Below are positions 12,420-23,137 of a stretch of 64,000 nucleotides of DNA, piece by piece. The position numbers were made by a program, and so were the translations under genes. Within the stretch, counting starts at the first letter, position 1; every line of letters starts with the position of its first letter. The DNA lies in the NCBI GenBank assembly GCA_021186555.1, contig JAJKFL010000013.1, positions 36,298,743 through 36,362,742 on the forward strand, written 5' to 3'. This DNA comes from Reticulitermes speratus (taxonomy: Eukaryota; Arthropoda; Insecta; Blattodea; Rhinotermitidae). The notes under the pieces are model-generated. The model saw nothing but the letters and a program-made list of their open reading frames with translations. It made no database searches and was not told the origin of the DNA.

Positions 12420-13900
12420 TTATTATCACATCTAGGCATGAATCTTACAAGTTGCCTGCAGGTCTAAAACGTCATGTAGACCGATAGTGCGTAATGATAA
12501 CTAGAACATACCAATATAAAATCTATACCTGCAACTTTATTCTAATTCAACGTCACTGCTTTAAGGTATGTTTGACTAGCATTCTAAATATAAATCTGAA
12601 ACCCATAACTTAATTACAAAAGCAGAGAATATAAAAACAGTCCATGAAATTATCTGTTAACCGTGAGTTTCATTTCGATTATAAAACTGTCGTTGTTAAA
12701 TGATTGCATCTACGTTTCACAGTTATACACTCAAATGCTAGTTACACACGCGTTAATGCGGTGAAGTTAAATTGCAATTGTTTATCGACATCTATTTTAC
12801 ATTATATAGCATATGGTATTCGATTTCAATGTCAGATCCTGTGTATACAGTATCTCACATTAGAGGTTGCAGTAGCAAGCTGGTTGGAACACGACAATGA
12901 CAATTCTTCTCCTTTTAAAGCCTAATGGCTACTGGATGCATCAACAGTTGTAACATTCAAAAATTAAACATTCTGTCCACACTGCATTTATGTGTATTGT
13001 ATTTATATTATAACAAACAACGACTTTTGCCTTACATAAAATAAATTGATTTGTTTTTGTAACCGAGATGAAAAGTGTTTACTGCGCGGTACGAGCTGGG
13101 TCTTTAAATGAAACAGTTTACGCTTCGTCTTTAAACGGTTAAGAGCGATTCGATTCTCTTCAAGCATCTAATAATTTACGCTTGTCTGCGAAGCTATTTA
13201 TAACCAACAATATCTGCCTACAGAATTATGTCAAACATTATCAATCTCAATGTGTTTGCCAGTTCACTAAGCCAAGCCTATAACAAACCTATATTTGGTA
13301 TTGCATGCAATCACAAATGAAAGCAAATGAAGTTTTAACACTAGTTGCCTTCCTTTTCTTTGTTTGTGTGTGTGAAACAGAAAAGTCACAGGTTTTTAGC
13401 GCTCGGTCTTAAATACCGTTCCAATTGCACTTCCTGTCATTTTACAATATAACCACACAACCTTCGTCTTGTGAGTCAAAATACTTACATGCTGATTACC
13501 CCTACTTCTCATGCAAAACACCACACTTTTTATATCATTTTGTCTATTATTTTCTATAGAAATAGCCTTATCTTCTTGGTTCCTTATAACAAAATGTAAT
13601 AACTTAAATTCTTGATTTAATAGCGCTGATGTACGGAGTAGTGTATACCACATTCGCTACCAATTCAAAATGGTGTTCGTTACATGTAGAAACGATTTCA
13701 TTGGCGGATCGAGTTTTATCGTTCAAATGCAAGGAGAAAGGAAAAATAGTTCGAGTAGTTGATTAAAATTTCTCGAATGAAGTAAATTTTCAAAGTAAAC
13801 AAACACAAGAGTAAAACTGAGTCGTTTCTTTCGACTTATAAAACACATTGCTGACGAAATAGCAACGCTACATTTCGTTGAATTATATTTTCTTCAACTT
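12420..13900. other. Gene-free stretch
   Basis: I see no gene, RNA or classified repeat. Short ORFs here are AT-biased and without motif. Confidence 0.35.
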
Positions 13901-13925
13901 TTTTTAGAACTTGCCATGTATAATT

Positions 13926-14255
13926 CCTGACAACGGGTACTTTACATGAAGAGCTATGTACATTTATGATAGTATCTCGCTGAATTTTTCTTAAAATGAG
14001 AAATGTTTCAGAATCTGTTTTAGAGGAAGTCAAAACACACATTTTATGTTCAATCATATTTTCCGAAAATCATGCCGTTTATGAGATAGTGTGGAAAAAT
14101 TGGTACAGCCAGACAGGCCACAGACAAAATAATATGGCGCATGCGCTTTGCATGCTGGATAACTAAGGCCTCAGACACACACTCAGAATATGTAATATTT
14201 ATTGCTTTTCCACGACAACAATGGTCAAGCGAACCTGCCCCAGTGATACGTTATA
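13926..14255 (+). repeat. GGCGCGTTCGC-TIR family, 5'-truncated copy
   Basis: This matches the 3' two thirds of the repeat seen complete at 26430-26947 and 35359-35841. Shared parts are the phrases acgggtactttacatgaag and tcaaaacacacattttatg, then cgcatgcgctttgcatgctg, and attgcttttccacgacaac. The 5' terminal repeat is absent. No coding content. Confidence 0.7.
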
Positions 14256-14302
14256 CGTACATTACCTTTGTTTATTCTATATTCACCTTGCATTTTTCGA
14301 GT

Positions 14303-14471
14303 ATAGACAATGTTTTTCACCAACTAAATGCACTTGTTATAAAAACACTAAAATATTCTAAAACTGTTTGATAAAAAGCCCCGACATGTTTCGGCTCACC
14401 AATGAGCCATCCTCAGGGGGTCACAACTGTCTGTTCTCAAAACACGTACATATGTTAATCCTCTATAGAGG
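14303..14471 (+). repeat. Left arm of large ribozyme-bearing inverted repeat
   Basis: This arm is an inverted copy of 15823-16020. It starts tagacaatgtttttcaccaa and runs through the hammerhead motif at 14377-14421 to the mariner insertion point at 14472. The arm resumes at 15415-15447 after the mariner. It shares the caccaact..atgcactt phrase with the palindrome at 4062. Confidence 0.8.
14377..14421 (-). ncRNA. Hammerhead ribozyme-like motif, left-arm copy
   Basis: The minus strand carries CTGAGGA (14410-14416), stem II GGCTC/GAGCC, GAAA, a minimal stem III written as C-AT-G, and the triplet GTC (14383-14385). Stem I is formed by four C residues before the core and four G residues after the triplet. 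It is the mirror image of the motif at 15909-15950 with an identical core. Confidence 0.6.
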
Positions 14472-14473
14472 TA

Positions 14474-15412
14474 CTAGGTACGCCCAGAAAGTAATGCAAC
14501 ACATTTTTTTTCTCATTCACAATTGATTTTATTAAAACTTCAAATATGTCACATCATTACATGAATCTTTGGCTACCTAAACCTATTTTTCAACATAGTC
14601 TCCATCTAAATCTTTGGCCTTACGCCACCGAGATGCGAGAGCCTGTATGCCTTCGCGGTACCACTCTGCAGGTCTCTGTCGCAACCACCTCTTTACTTCA
14701 GCAATGACTTCCTCGTCGTCCTCAAACCTCTTTCCGCGGATTGCACCTTTCAAGGGACCGAAAAGATGGTAGTCGGAAGGAGCCAGATCCGGGCTGTAAG
14801 GTGGATGAGGCAGGACAGTCCACTGAAGTTTTGTGATGGCCTCTCGGGTACGCAGACTTGTGTGTGGCCTCGCATTGTCGTGTTGAAGAAGCACTTTTGT
14901 CGCATCTTTATGGGAACGAACTCTCCGGAAACGCTTCTTCAGCTTCTTCAGTGTTTCCACATAGACGTCCGAGTTGATCGTTTGGCCACTGGCCACTGTC
15001 GGCTCGTTGCACTGTTGCAGGCGTCACAGCTGTTGATGGGCGGCCCGAGCGCGGGAGATCAGACAGAGTGCCCCGTCCTTGTTCTGATAACGCCAATCGC
15101 TTCGCCCAACGGCTGACGGTGCTTTTATCCACTGCCATGTCTCCATAGACCTTTCTTAAGCGCCTGTGAATTGATTCACTCGTTTCGTTTTCTGCCAAAA
15201 GAAACTCAATTACTGCTCTCTGTTTAGAACGCACGTCACTTGCAGACTCCATTTTGAAAGCTCACTACTGCGCTGCTATCCAGCGGGAAACGTTGCGCCT
15301 ATGTGCATAAACGCGGGACATTTTAAAGATACAGCACGCAAAATATCATTTTTATCCAACAAAATTGGGCCGAGAAAAAAAATGCGTTGCATTACTTTCT
15401 GGGCGCACCTAG
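14474..15412 (-). mobile_element. Internally deleted mariner element
   Basis: Terminal inverted repeats of about 40 bases (CTAGGTRCGCCCAGAAAGTA and onward) are flanked by TA duplications at 14472-14473 and 15413-15414. The opposite arm of the host inverted repeat keeps the uninterrupted site (around 15844), which proves the exact boundaries. The element is 939 bases, shorter than the roughly 1.3 kb usual for mariners, and carries a transposase broken by a central deletion. Confidence 0.92.
14583..15252 (-). pseudogene. Mariner transposase, central deletion
   Basis: The amino-terminal part (starting at 15252, MESASDVRSKQRAVIEFLLA) has the helix-turn-helix DNA-binding region of mariners. The carboxy part (reading frame 14583-14996) holds LLQHDNARPHT, bearing the second catalytic aspartate, and YSPDLAPSDYHLFGPLKGAI, bearing the third in the D,D34D arrangement. 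The segment between, which should carry the first catalytic aspartate, is deleted. The junction after residue about 80 (TPATVQRA) puts the two halves in different frames. It cannot make an active enzyme. Confidence 0.9.
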
Positions 15413-15414
15413 TA

Positions 15415-15447
15415 TATGGTCAACGTCTTATCTCACCAATCTTACTT
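15415..15447 (+). repeat. Inner end of the left arm, beyond the mariner
   Basis: The sequence tatggtcaacgtcttatctc and onward is the inverted copy of the inner end of the right arm (15823-15855). It shows that the mariner at 14474-15412 split a once continuous arm. The roughly 375 bases from 15448 to 15822 are the loop between the arms and encode nothing I recognise. Confidence 0.8.
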
Positions 15448-15822
15448 GACACGCAAACATTGACAGTACATACTCAACCACGACGCACACACTACACGTT
15501 CAGTGTACTCAAGAACGAAAACCCACGTTGTAAGTACTACAATACCAGGCTCCTCTGGTGAACATGCACTCATAAACATCCGCATATTTTCCTCACATTC
15601 AACATGACGCCCAGGAATCTACGTAGCAACTTAAGAATTCAAAAAGGACGAACAATGTCAACACAGACATAAGTGAAAACAGGTGACCATATATACAAAT
15701 ATCTACGTTTCCACAGCAACCAATGTACACTACAAACAATAGTGAGTATGTAAGTGACGCAATAATATAGTGCATAATCTATAGGGAGTGTTTTAAAAAA
15801 CATATCGGCTTACGAAGTGATA

Positions 15823-16020
15823 AAGTAAGATTGGTGAGATAAGACGTTGACCATATACCTCTACAGAGGATTAACATATGTACGTGTTTTGAGAACAGAC
15901 AGTTGTGACCCCCTGAGGATGGCTCATTGGTGAGCCGAAACATGTCGGGGCTTTTTATCAAACAGTTTTAGAATATTTTAGTGTTTTTATAACAAGTGCA
16001 TTTAGTTGGTGAAAAATATT
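15823..16020 (-). repeat. Right arm of large ribozyme-bearing inverted repeat
   Basis: This is an inverted copy of 14303-14471 joined to 15415-15447, near-identical over about 200 bases. It contains the intact pre-insertion site (gaggtatatgg when read on the minus strand) that the mariner occupies in the left arm. It carries the hammerhead-like motif at 15909-15950 on the plus strand. Confidence 0.85.
15909..15950 (+). ncRNA. Hammerhead ribozyme-like motif, best copy
   Basis: In order: stem I strand CCCC (15909-15912), core CTGAGGA (15913-15919), stem II GGCTC (15921-15925) with a short loop and GAGCC (15932-15936), and GAAA (15937-15940). Then come a two-base-pair stem III with a two-base loop, the cleavage triplet GTC ending at 15946, and the stem I partner GGGG (15947-15950). 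Every invariant core base of the CUGANGA/GAAA/GUH consensus is present. The very short stem III matches what is known for Penelope-like retroelement hammerheads, which are thought to cut best as dimers. Confidence 0.7.
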
Positions 16021-16024
16021 GTCT

Positions 16025-16590
16025 ATTACCTCTGTTGTTAACCTTAAGTCAGTAAGCCACTGTTGCGTTTAGTTCGTAACGATGGAAGAATTCTTTTCAT
16101 TTCCACGCAGATGTCTTCAGCCATGAAGCTGTTACACGTTACCGAAGCAGGGGCTGTTTTCCCACTTATTGATTCCCAGATGTGTTCGTATAAACATTTT
16201 CTTGTGCCGTTACATTAGTCCTATCGTCCGGTCTATTGTTGAAACGGGGGGGGGGGGAGTTGGGGTGGTCTAGAAGACCCAGGAATCTCAGATCACAGAC
16301 GAAAAACTCCATGGTATATGTAACATACACAAAACCATCAGACCTTTGTGTAAATCCTTAAAGAGTAGATCTTATGCCTAAAAAATATAATAATAATAAT
16401 AATAATAATATAGTAACACGTCTCGCGTCTCAGAGTACGGATTCTTTTGGGCTTCGCCCAAGTGGCCCGGAACCTTGATCGGATGACCTGGGAGCAAACC
16501 GGAAGACCGAAGGATTATCTTGCTACGTAGCGTAGATTTGTCTAGCTTTGCCAATATTAAAAGCAACACTAAACTTCATACAGTCTTGGA
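16025..16590. other. Gene-free stretch with short homopolymer and AAT runs
   Basis: This contains a G run near 16246-16256 and an (AAT)n microsatellite at about 16385-16411. No coding sequence is supported. Confidence 0.45.
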
Positions 16591-16593
16591 ATA

Positions 16594-16785
16594 GGGTGCC
16601 GGGATATTGTAGTTTGTATAGAGACTGACTCTGAGCTGGACATTCCGGGGTTCGATTTCCAGTAGAATCAAGAATTTTTTCTTTGTTCGAAAGCGTCCAG
16701 TCCGGCTCATCCAGACCCGTATTCAATGGGTACTGAAGTTTCCTTCCTCAAGAGGTAACTCGGCCGGTATGGGAAGTGCGCCTTT
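16594..16785 (+). repeat. tRNA-derived SINE, family C
   Basis: The head contains a B box reading GGGTTCGATTTCC. The body has the phrase tccggctcatccagacccgt, a diverged form of the family C body. A 3' segment with ctcggccggtatgggaagtg follows. The copy is diverged and lacks a clear tail. Confidence 0.55.
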
Positions 16786-16966
16786 CTTGCTGTTACTCTG
16801 TTGTCAGAAAGTACATCAAAGTAACGCGCAATACGGAGAGCAAAATGTATTCTTCTCTTAAGTGTTTTACATGTTTTCCCTTCCGTTCACATGCTTCAAA
16901 ACCAACATCCCAGGAACGAGGGCAAAATATAACGATAGTCGGAACACATGAAGGAAGCTAGACGAG

Positions 16967-17235
16967 ATAGCTCAGTAGGTGTAGTGGTAGGCTACAGGCT
17001 GGACGTCCTATCAATCGGGCTTCGACTCTCGGTAAGGGGCAGGAGATTTTCCCTTTCTCTAAACCATCAAGGCCCGCTTTGATGTGTTCCAGCTTCCTAT
17101 TAAGTGGGCACCCTGTCTCTTACCCTGGGTTAAGGCGGCAGAGGTACAAAGTTGACCACTCAGCTCTGTCTAATAACAAGGTTAAGAATGCGTGGAACTA
17201 TTCCCATATACCTTCATGGCGTGGTTCTTAAGCCC
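16967..17235 (+). repeat. tRNA-derived SINE, family C
   Basis: Head: gatagctcagtaggtgtagtggtaggct in two boxes, followed by a degenerate B box (GGCTTCGACTCTC). The body has ttgaccactcagctctgtct and gttaagaatgcgtggaac. It ends in ccttcatggcgtggttctta. The body and 3' end match the copies at 23138, 33427, 36995, 43935 and 45122. Confidence 0.75.
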
Positions 17236-17239
17236 TTTA

Positions 17240-19180
17240 AATGCTATGATTAACCTGAATTATAATTAAAGTGTCAATTATCTTTCGGGTTCTATAAAGG
17301 GCGTGGAATCTCTGCAGTAGCTGAAGAAGACCTTTGTTCTTTGCAGTTATTTATTTTATTTATGTACTCTAGCTAATAATACATAAAATTTCGTAAATAT
17401 CTGACACAATATTTAGGAACTAAAATGTCTGACATACAAGCAAGATGTGTCTAATTTTTACGCGTACAAATATGTGAAAAATCAGATACGGACTGAGCAC
17501 AGATTAGTAATTTAAAAAAAAAAAGTACGAAATTATTTTTTGGAACGAAAATCACAGAAAAAATAAATTTTTTCCTCTTAATGCCCTTAGGTATTTACTG
17601 CCTTAAAATGTATTAAATAAAATTTGTAGAGGGGAAGAATCCCTTTATGTAAGGAATATTTCAATTGCAAAATTTCAACAAAATTCGTTTTGTAATTAGG
17701 ACACTAAACGTGTGCTTAAAATGTCGGACCCAACCTCGCCTATGCGTTTTAATCTCACGTATGCTTTATGAAACGCAGATTCGTGTTCACTGTGGACGAT
17801 AAATATGTATCCATAGCAACGAAGCTGAAAGAATTTCCGTTTAACAGTTGGAAACTGTGTAAAATGAAAGCCATTTACCTAATGCTTCGTTCATTCGTTT
17901 TTTTTTTTAAATATCGAGGATATAAAAACAAATAAAAAGTTGTGGACGTGTCCGGCGAGGAGTATGTATTTCTATACAGTTGGTTCCTATTGATTTCCCA
18001 TTGGAAGGGGATATCCCAGTCCAACAAGGAATCCAGTGGTCTCAGTGTGATAGCTCCTGTAGACTCCTCTGCAGTGCGCGATTCGTGTGAGTTTTTCAAC
18101 CATACCACATACGTCCATGATTGGAAGGGTGCTCTGTACGCACCTGCGTGCCTGCATGTTAGTTCCTACCACTCACGCACTTCTGACGAGCTGCTCCAAA
18201 AGACAGTTTTGTTATGGATAAAGAAAAATTGGCATTTGGACGTGACCGTGTGACGTATACGGGTAACAGCATGACAACAAGATGCAGACGAACGTAGAGG
18301 AGAAAAGGAATAATATGCGGGAGAATAATAAGAAGAGAAAATGTGTAGAAGGAAGATGATGACAGAATGTAAAAATGTTAAGGAAAGGAAGAGAAATGAG
18401 ATATACTTATAAGGAGGAGATAAAGAATGTACAAGAACAAGGGAGAGAAGAAGGGGACGAAAGTGCAGCAAATGAGGAAAAGTACTGGAATAAATGGAAA
18501 AAAAGAGGAAGAGGACACTCGTAACATGTGGAGGATACAGTAGAAGCAGCAGGAGCATAGCTACCATGTAGCAGGATTGTGTAAGGCGTAGAGGCCCACA
18601 CATTCGGAGGATCACAAGCTCTTTGCAACAAATTATTTTTTCACCCTCACTGATAACCACCCACCACTGGGGCGAATTCGAATATATTCGCTTGAACTCA
18701 ATATCGCGCGAATAAGCTTCTTCAGCGTTGTCAAAGTTAACGCCATAACAGCACATGCGAAGTTTGTCTACAGTGCGCAAAATTGAATATCATGCTACCT
18801 GAGACTGTATTTTGTTAGATAATTTGTAGAGGTTTCAATTATTTGTCGATTTCTCGGCCTAATTATCACATAGTGTGACTGTCGTCTCCCGTGCGTCCTA
18901 CCTCCCGCCTCTACTCCCAAACAAGACGCCAAGCTAACAGATTCGTGCCGGTTACACAGAGTGTATCGTTATCGCTGACATGAGCACTGCAGCTGTCACG
19001 GGATGTGGCGACAGATGCAGATCTTCTATGCGATAAAACTGTCGTGCTGTGGTTTACGATAAAAGAAACATTCTGTATACACAGTACTTTGGTATTATAA
19101 ATACAGATGATGCAAAGTAAAAGTTTATCAATGTTTACTACGAAGGTTCACGGTGAGAAACTTACGTATCCGATATCGTA
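17240..19180. other. Gene-free stretch with a purine-rich tract
   Basis: Positions about 18280-18520 are a GA-rich tract (runs such as gaggagaaaaggaa), which opens a long pyrimidine-coded frame on the minus strand. That frame is low-complexity (Leu, Ser, Phe) and is not credible protein. Nothing else is classifiable. Confidence 0.45.
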
Positions 19181-19189
19181 GTACTTAAA

Positions 19190-19450
19190 TTATGGTCGTC
19201 TCTTTGTTTTACGTCGTGTAGTGTACTTCGTTTGTTCCGGCGTTTCGGAGAAACATACTGCCTTCATCTTTACGATGACAGTTTGGTTCGGCTGACGTGT
19301 TATGCGTAGATGCTGACCAGTTTTAGGTGCTTATCTGTGGATTAGATCTTCGCTCTTCTGCGATGTTACGCAGCGTAGATTGGTAGTTTGTTACCGACGT
19401 TTCGGGAGAACCTATCGGTCTCATCTTCAAGGGTCAAGCAGTCGAAACGT
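19190..19450 (-). repeat. Two single arms of the cgaaacgtcgg repeat family
   Basis: One unit lies near 19220-19290 (ggcgtttcggagaaacatac then cttcatctttacgatg). Another lies near 19362-19440 (cgtagattggtagtttgtta, ccgacgtttcgggagaacct, then catcttcaagggtcaag). Both have the same orientation and so form a direct rather than an inverted pair. The second is one of the best-preserved units in the window. Confidence 0.6.
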
Positions 19451-19813
19451 GATTTGAACCCGCTGTCTTCCTGTTCAAAAGCGGTCATTATGCTCTGTTG
19501 TGTCTTTTATCTAGAAATACGTGATTTCTGAAGAATAATTGTCATTTTTCTTTGTTAGTCCTATGACTCACACGCGCATAAAGAGGTCAGAGAGTGAAGC
19601 TGACCTTTCCGTCTGTTACCAACATTAAGAATGCATCGATTTATGAATATGCCTGCGTATATATGTGGTGCTTAATTAAAAAGGGTTCAAATTTACCTTA
19701 ACTTTATTTTAAGTCCTGTGAAAGCCACTAGAACTGTAAGGGATCTGGTCTGTATAATGTAGCGGCCGTAAGTCCCATTTGACCCTTATGGTCGGATGCA
19801 ATACCTATTGTCT

Positions 19814-20030
19814 CATTTTACTGTCAGAGTCAGGCATAGTGCCGAAATATTCCATTACACTGTTACAGTCAGACATAGTGCCAAATGTCCCATTTGTCTG
19901 TTACAGTCAAGCATAGTGCCGGAATGTCCCATTTGACTGTTGCAGGCCGAGTGTCCCATTCGACTGTTACAGGCAGATATAATGCCAGATGTCCCATTTG
20001 ACTGTTACAGGCAGACATTGTACCGGAACT
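19814..20030 (+). repeat. Minisatellite, unit about 39 bases
   Basis: Five to six diverged units share tcccatttgactgttacagg and then cagacatagtgcc. Unit length varies, one unit being truncated near 19945. No coding role is apparent. The open frame that crosses it is a by-product of the repetition. Confidence 0.7.
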
Positions 20031-20639
20031 TGCGCCATGTTACGAGTCTGAGGATGAAACGATGGGACGTCGCAACAAGGTGGCCAGCGATTTGCATCTA
20101 CAGCGCAACAAGAGAGGTACCCGACTGTATTCGAAGGATGATTTCCGAGAACATTACTGCATCACCAGCAAACAGCTTGACGTGCTCGAGCGAGCACGAG
20201 GTTCTGGGCTTTTTGGGTGTCTTTCGAACTACCACGTGAGTTCTATGTATGCACGCCACTGCACAGATACTTCTTCCAAAATACTTTTTACCCTAGCACT
20301 GAACTCCAAAGTATATCCGCGAGCAGCACTCTACCGTAGCAAGCAGCTGGACACTCCAAAGTGATTTCTTTTCTGCATGCCACTGCACCCGTACAACAAA
20401 ATTATATTTAGGACAACATTGTATTGCAAGGAGAATATCCATCAGCGGTGCTGTGTTATTAGTAAGCAGACAAACTCTCCAAGCACTTTGTTTCTTGATT
20501 CACGCCACTGTACTCGTGTAATAAAATTATTTGTTAGAACTGCATTATGCTGCAGGGAGGATAGATGTATGCCAGCAGCGGCATATCGGCTGCTTGATGG
20601 AGATTACTGCGAAATGATCGCGAACCAGGGAAACAAACA

Positions 20640-20842
20640 TGAAATCAGCGCTCTTCTGGGATATTACGCGGCGTCGTGTGGTAATTGTTTACCGACGTTT
20701 CGGGACAACGTATCTGTCCCATCTTCATGGGTCAAGAGTCCGAGTAATCTTGACCAGTGAAGATGGGACCGATACGTTGTCCAGAAACGTCGATAAACGA
20801 TTACTACACAACTCCGCATAATATCCAGAAGAGCGCTGATTT
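20640..20842. repeat. Inverted-pair repeat, clean palindromic copy
   Basis: Left half: atcagcgctcttctgggata, gtttaccgacgtttcgggac and then cccatcttcatgggtca. Right half: gtgaagatgggaccgatacg, then cagaaacgtcgataaacg and catccagaagagcgctgat-like sequence, the inverted copy. Each half holds a hairpin (GGGAC/GTCCC) between TGAAGA and GAAAC. This is reminiscent of a hammerhead, but the first core C is substituted. Confidence 0.75.
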
Positions 20843-21235
20843 CATCAACATCGCGGCGGAAGCCTGAAAACAAACATGCAAGTTCATAAGGTTAAAAAAT
20901 TTAAACAACCATTATTTATTCGTAGTGCCTGAACATAAGTAATGCCTATACCAAAGGCTACAAAGTGACAGTAATATTAATTTATTTGGATACAAAATTC
21001 TAATTCCTGCAGGTGTTTTGTCAGTATGTTTATAACAGACATTAAGACGGGTTTGGCATTAACTCACACGACTTTTTCATTCCCATTGACAAGTACAGTA
21101 CTGTAGTGTATACGAAAATAGCAGATACAGTTGCATTCAGTGAAATGCCCCTCTGTGCCACAATTTACTTTCTCTGTTACATCAGAAAATGAAATTTGAT
21201 AACCGACCTTTTTTTTTTATTGTGAGGATTGAAGT

Positions 21236-21430
21236 CGTCATGGCGGTGAGCATGAAGAATAACATCGTCTGGAATGTGACGCCGTGTAGCCTGTACAAAT
21301 TTACCAACATGTCGGAGGAACCTGCTGCCTCCATATTCAGGGTGGGAGGGTTTTCTCTCTCTTATCCTGAAGATGGAGGCAATGCGTTCCTCCAAAAGGT
21401 CAGTAAATTTCCACCAGACTAAACGGCGTC
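21236..21430. repeat. Inverted-pair repeat, diverged copy
   Basis: The left part (tgtgacgccgtgtagcctgt, catgtcggaggaacctgctg, tccatattcag) and the right part (cctgaagatggaggcaatgc, gttcctccaaaaggtcagta) are inverted to each other. On the plus strand at 21367 the core reads CTGAAGA with a GGAGG/CCTCC stem, but the GAAA element reads AAAA. That makes it a decayed copy of the same layout. Confidence 0.6.
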
Positions 21431-21521
21431 TCAGTCTAAAACACGATATGTTTTAACCTGCGGAGTTATTATTAAAAAGCAGAAATAACCTTTCTTCGCC
21501 CGGTTTCCGTATCAGAGTATA

Positions 21522-22362
21522 CAGGGTGATTCAGGAGGACAGGTCAATATTTTGTAAGGTGACAGTATCGGTCATTGTGAGAAAAAAAATCATTTGAATA
21601 TGTGTCTAATTCTGAATGGTTACCGAGATAGAGCTCTTTGAAACCACAAATACAAATCATTGTGAATGGTAATAAAGAAAGAAAAATTATATACTTTTAA
21701 TTTTATTTAAGTTTTTATGCATTGTTTACATAGCAAATTTCTTTACAGTTTAAAATATTTTCATGGCACGACAGCCCCTAATAAGCCAGAGCCTCCTCAC
21801 TGTCGAGGCTTCACGATCACACTCAGACACACCACACTCGTTAGGACTCCCCTGGACGAGTGATCAGTCCGACGCAGAGACCTCTACCTATCAAAACACA
21901 ACACTAACAAGAGACAGACATCCACGCCCTCGACGGGATTCGAACGTGCAATCCCAGCAAGCGAGCGGCCGCAGACCCACTCCTTGGACGGCGCGGCCAC
22001 TGGGATCGGCTGATATTTCAAAATAAATGTTCCAAAATCCCAACTTCAACCTCAGTGCACTATGCAACTCGTGTGCGAAGATCGTGTGTTGTTCGTCTGA
22101 GTTGATCTTCACGTTTCTTTACGCGGGCAGCAGCATTCAAAATGCGAGCGAGCAATTCGTCTCGTGTATCCACCTTTGTTTTGTAAACTTCGCTCTTCAT
22201 CCAACCCCACAAACAAAAATCTAACGGAATTAGGTCTGTAGACTCAAAGAACTCTATCCCGGTAAATTTTCAGAATTAGACACATGTTCATATGAACCGT
22301 TGCTCAAAATGACCGATACTGTCACCTATTAAAATATTGACCTTTCCTCGTGAATCATCCTG
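21522..22362 (-). mobile_element. Tc1/mariner-type transposon carrying a SINE insertion
   Basis: The terminal repeats (CAGGGTGATTCAGGAGGACA on the left and its partner CAGGATGATTCACGAGGAAA on the right) extend about 100 bases and are flanked by TA at 21520-21521 and 22363-22364. The minus strand at about 22050-22260 keeps a transposase C-terminal relic: LIPLDFCLWGWMKSEVYKTK, then DTRDELLARILNAA. A family A SINE at 21762-22013 interrupts the element, so the transposon is the older insertion. Confidence 0.88.
21762..22013 (-). repeat. tRNA-derived SINE, family A, copy 2
   Basis: It is colinear with the copy at 1565-1823. On the minus strand it has the A-box region, a B box reading CGTTCGAATCCC (diverged), the body with ctctgcgtcggactgatcac, and the 3' end gggctgtcgtgccatg. 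It is flanked by related short sequences (atattttca and atatttca), compatible with a target duplication. It is nested in the transposon at 21522-22362. Confidence 0.8.
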
Positions 22363-22713
22363 TATAGTAGTTAAAACTTCAAAGATATTGTAACTCTGAA
22401 ATTAATAAATTGAATTTCTTCCTATAATTGAAATGAACTGTGAATTCCTGTTCGTTTCGCATTCAGAAACTCTACTGCAATCCCAACACGTTGCCTCAAT
22501 ATCCGTGACTACAATATATTAAATGAGTGCGAAGCAAACCGCATAATATCGTTGGGTTGCCAAGTTGCAAGTTGCTACTGCACGTTTCTGATACAGCCCT
22601 CCTGCTTAAAACAGAAGTGCAATTCCATTAAAATTACACATGTAACTGTGAACGGAACCAAATTATCTGTCCAAATTATGCAGGTCACCATTGTATTAAA
22701 GGGTATTGTATTA

Positions 22714-23107
22714 ACTAGCGATTAGCGTGCTCGCCACTGGACCCAAGGTTCTCGGGTTCGATCCCGACCGAGGTCGATGGATTTTTAAGGGTGATAAAAA
22801 TCCGGAGCACCACTTCCTTCGGAGGGGAAGTAAAACAGTCGGTCCCATGTCGTAGATTTACGGCATGTAAAAGAACCTTACGGGCATGAATAAAAATGTT
22901 ACGTAAGCTAAATTCAAAGCCTCCATTTCTCACCCAAGTCTCCTGACTGCCTGCCAGATGGCTCTGGCGGACACATCAGGATCGATAGAACAGTAGCGCG
23001 GCTAGTTGGCCAGTCACCAACTGCCACGAATGCGCACGACTTAGTAACCTCGAAAAGAGGAGGCAAGAGGAGGCCGGGCCCCTATAGGGCTGTTGAGCCA
23101 TGGTTAT
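22714..23107 (+). repeat. tRNA-derived SINE, family B, copy 2
   Basis: It is full length relative to 12024-12406. The head reads gcgtgctcgccactggaccc with B box GGTTCGATCCC. The body has taaaaatccggagcaccact and tttacggcatgtaaaagaac. The 3' end reads cccctatagggctgttgagc and is followed by a TTATTATT tail. Confidence 0.85.
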
Positions 23108-23137
23108 TATTATTGTATTAAAGGGAGCCGAGGTAAC

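Noticed and set aside
14766-15116. Plus-strand ORF across the mariner
   Set aside because: It is the antisense shadow of the transposase relic on the minus strand.
17942-18253. 103-codon plus-strand ORF as an upstream exon
   Set aside because: No acceptor-donor pair in phase with exon 1 and no similarity in style to the Ser/Pro-rich exons.
18166-18780. Longest minus-strand ORF (204 codons)
   Set aside because: It runs opposite a GA-rich tract, giving low-complexity Leu/Ser/Phe/His sequence with no motif or splice context.
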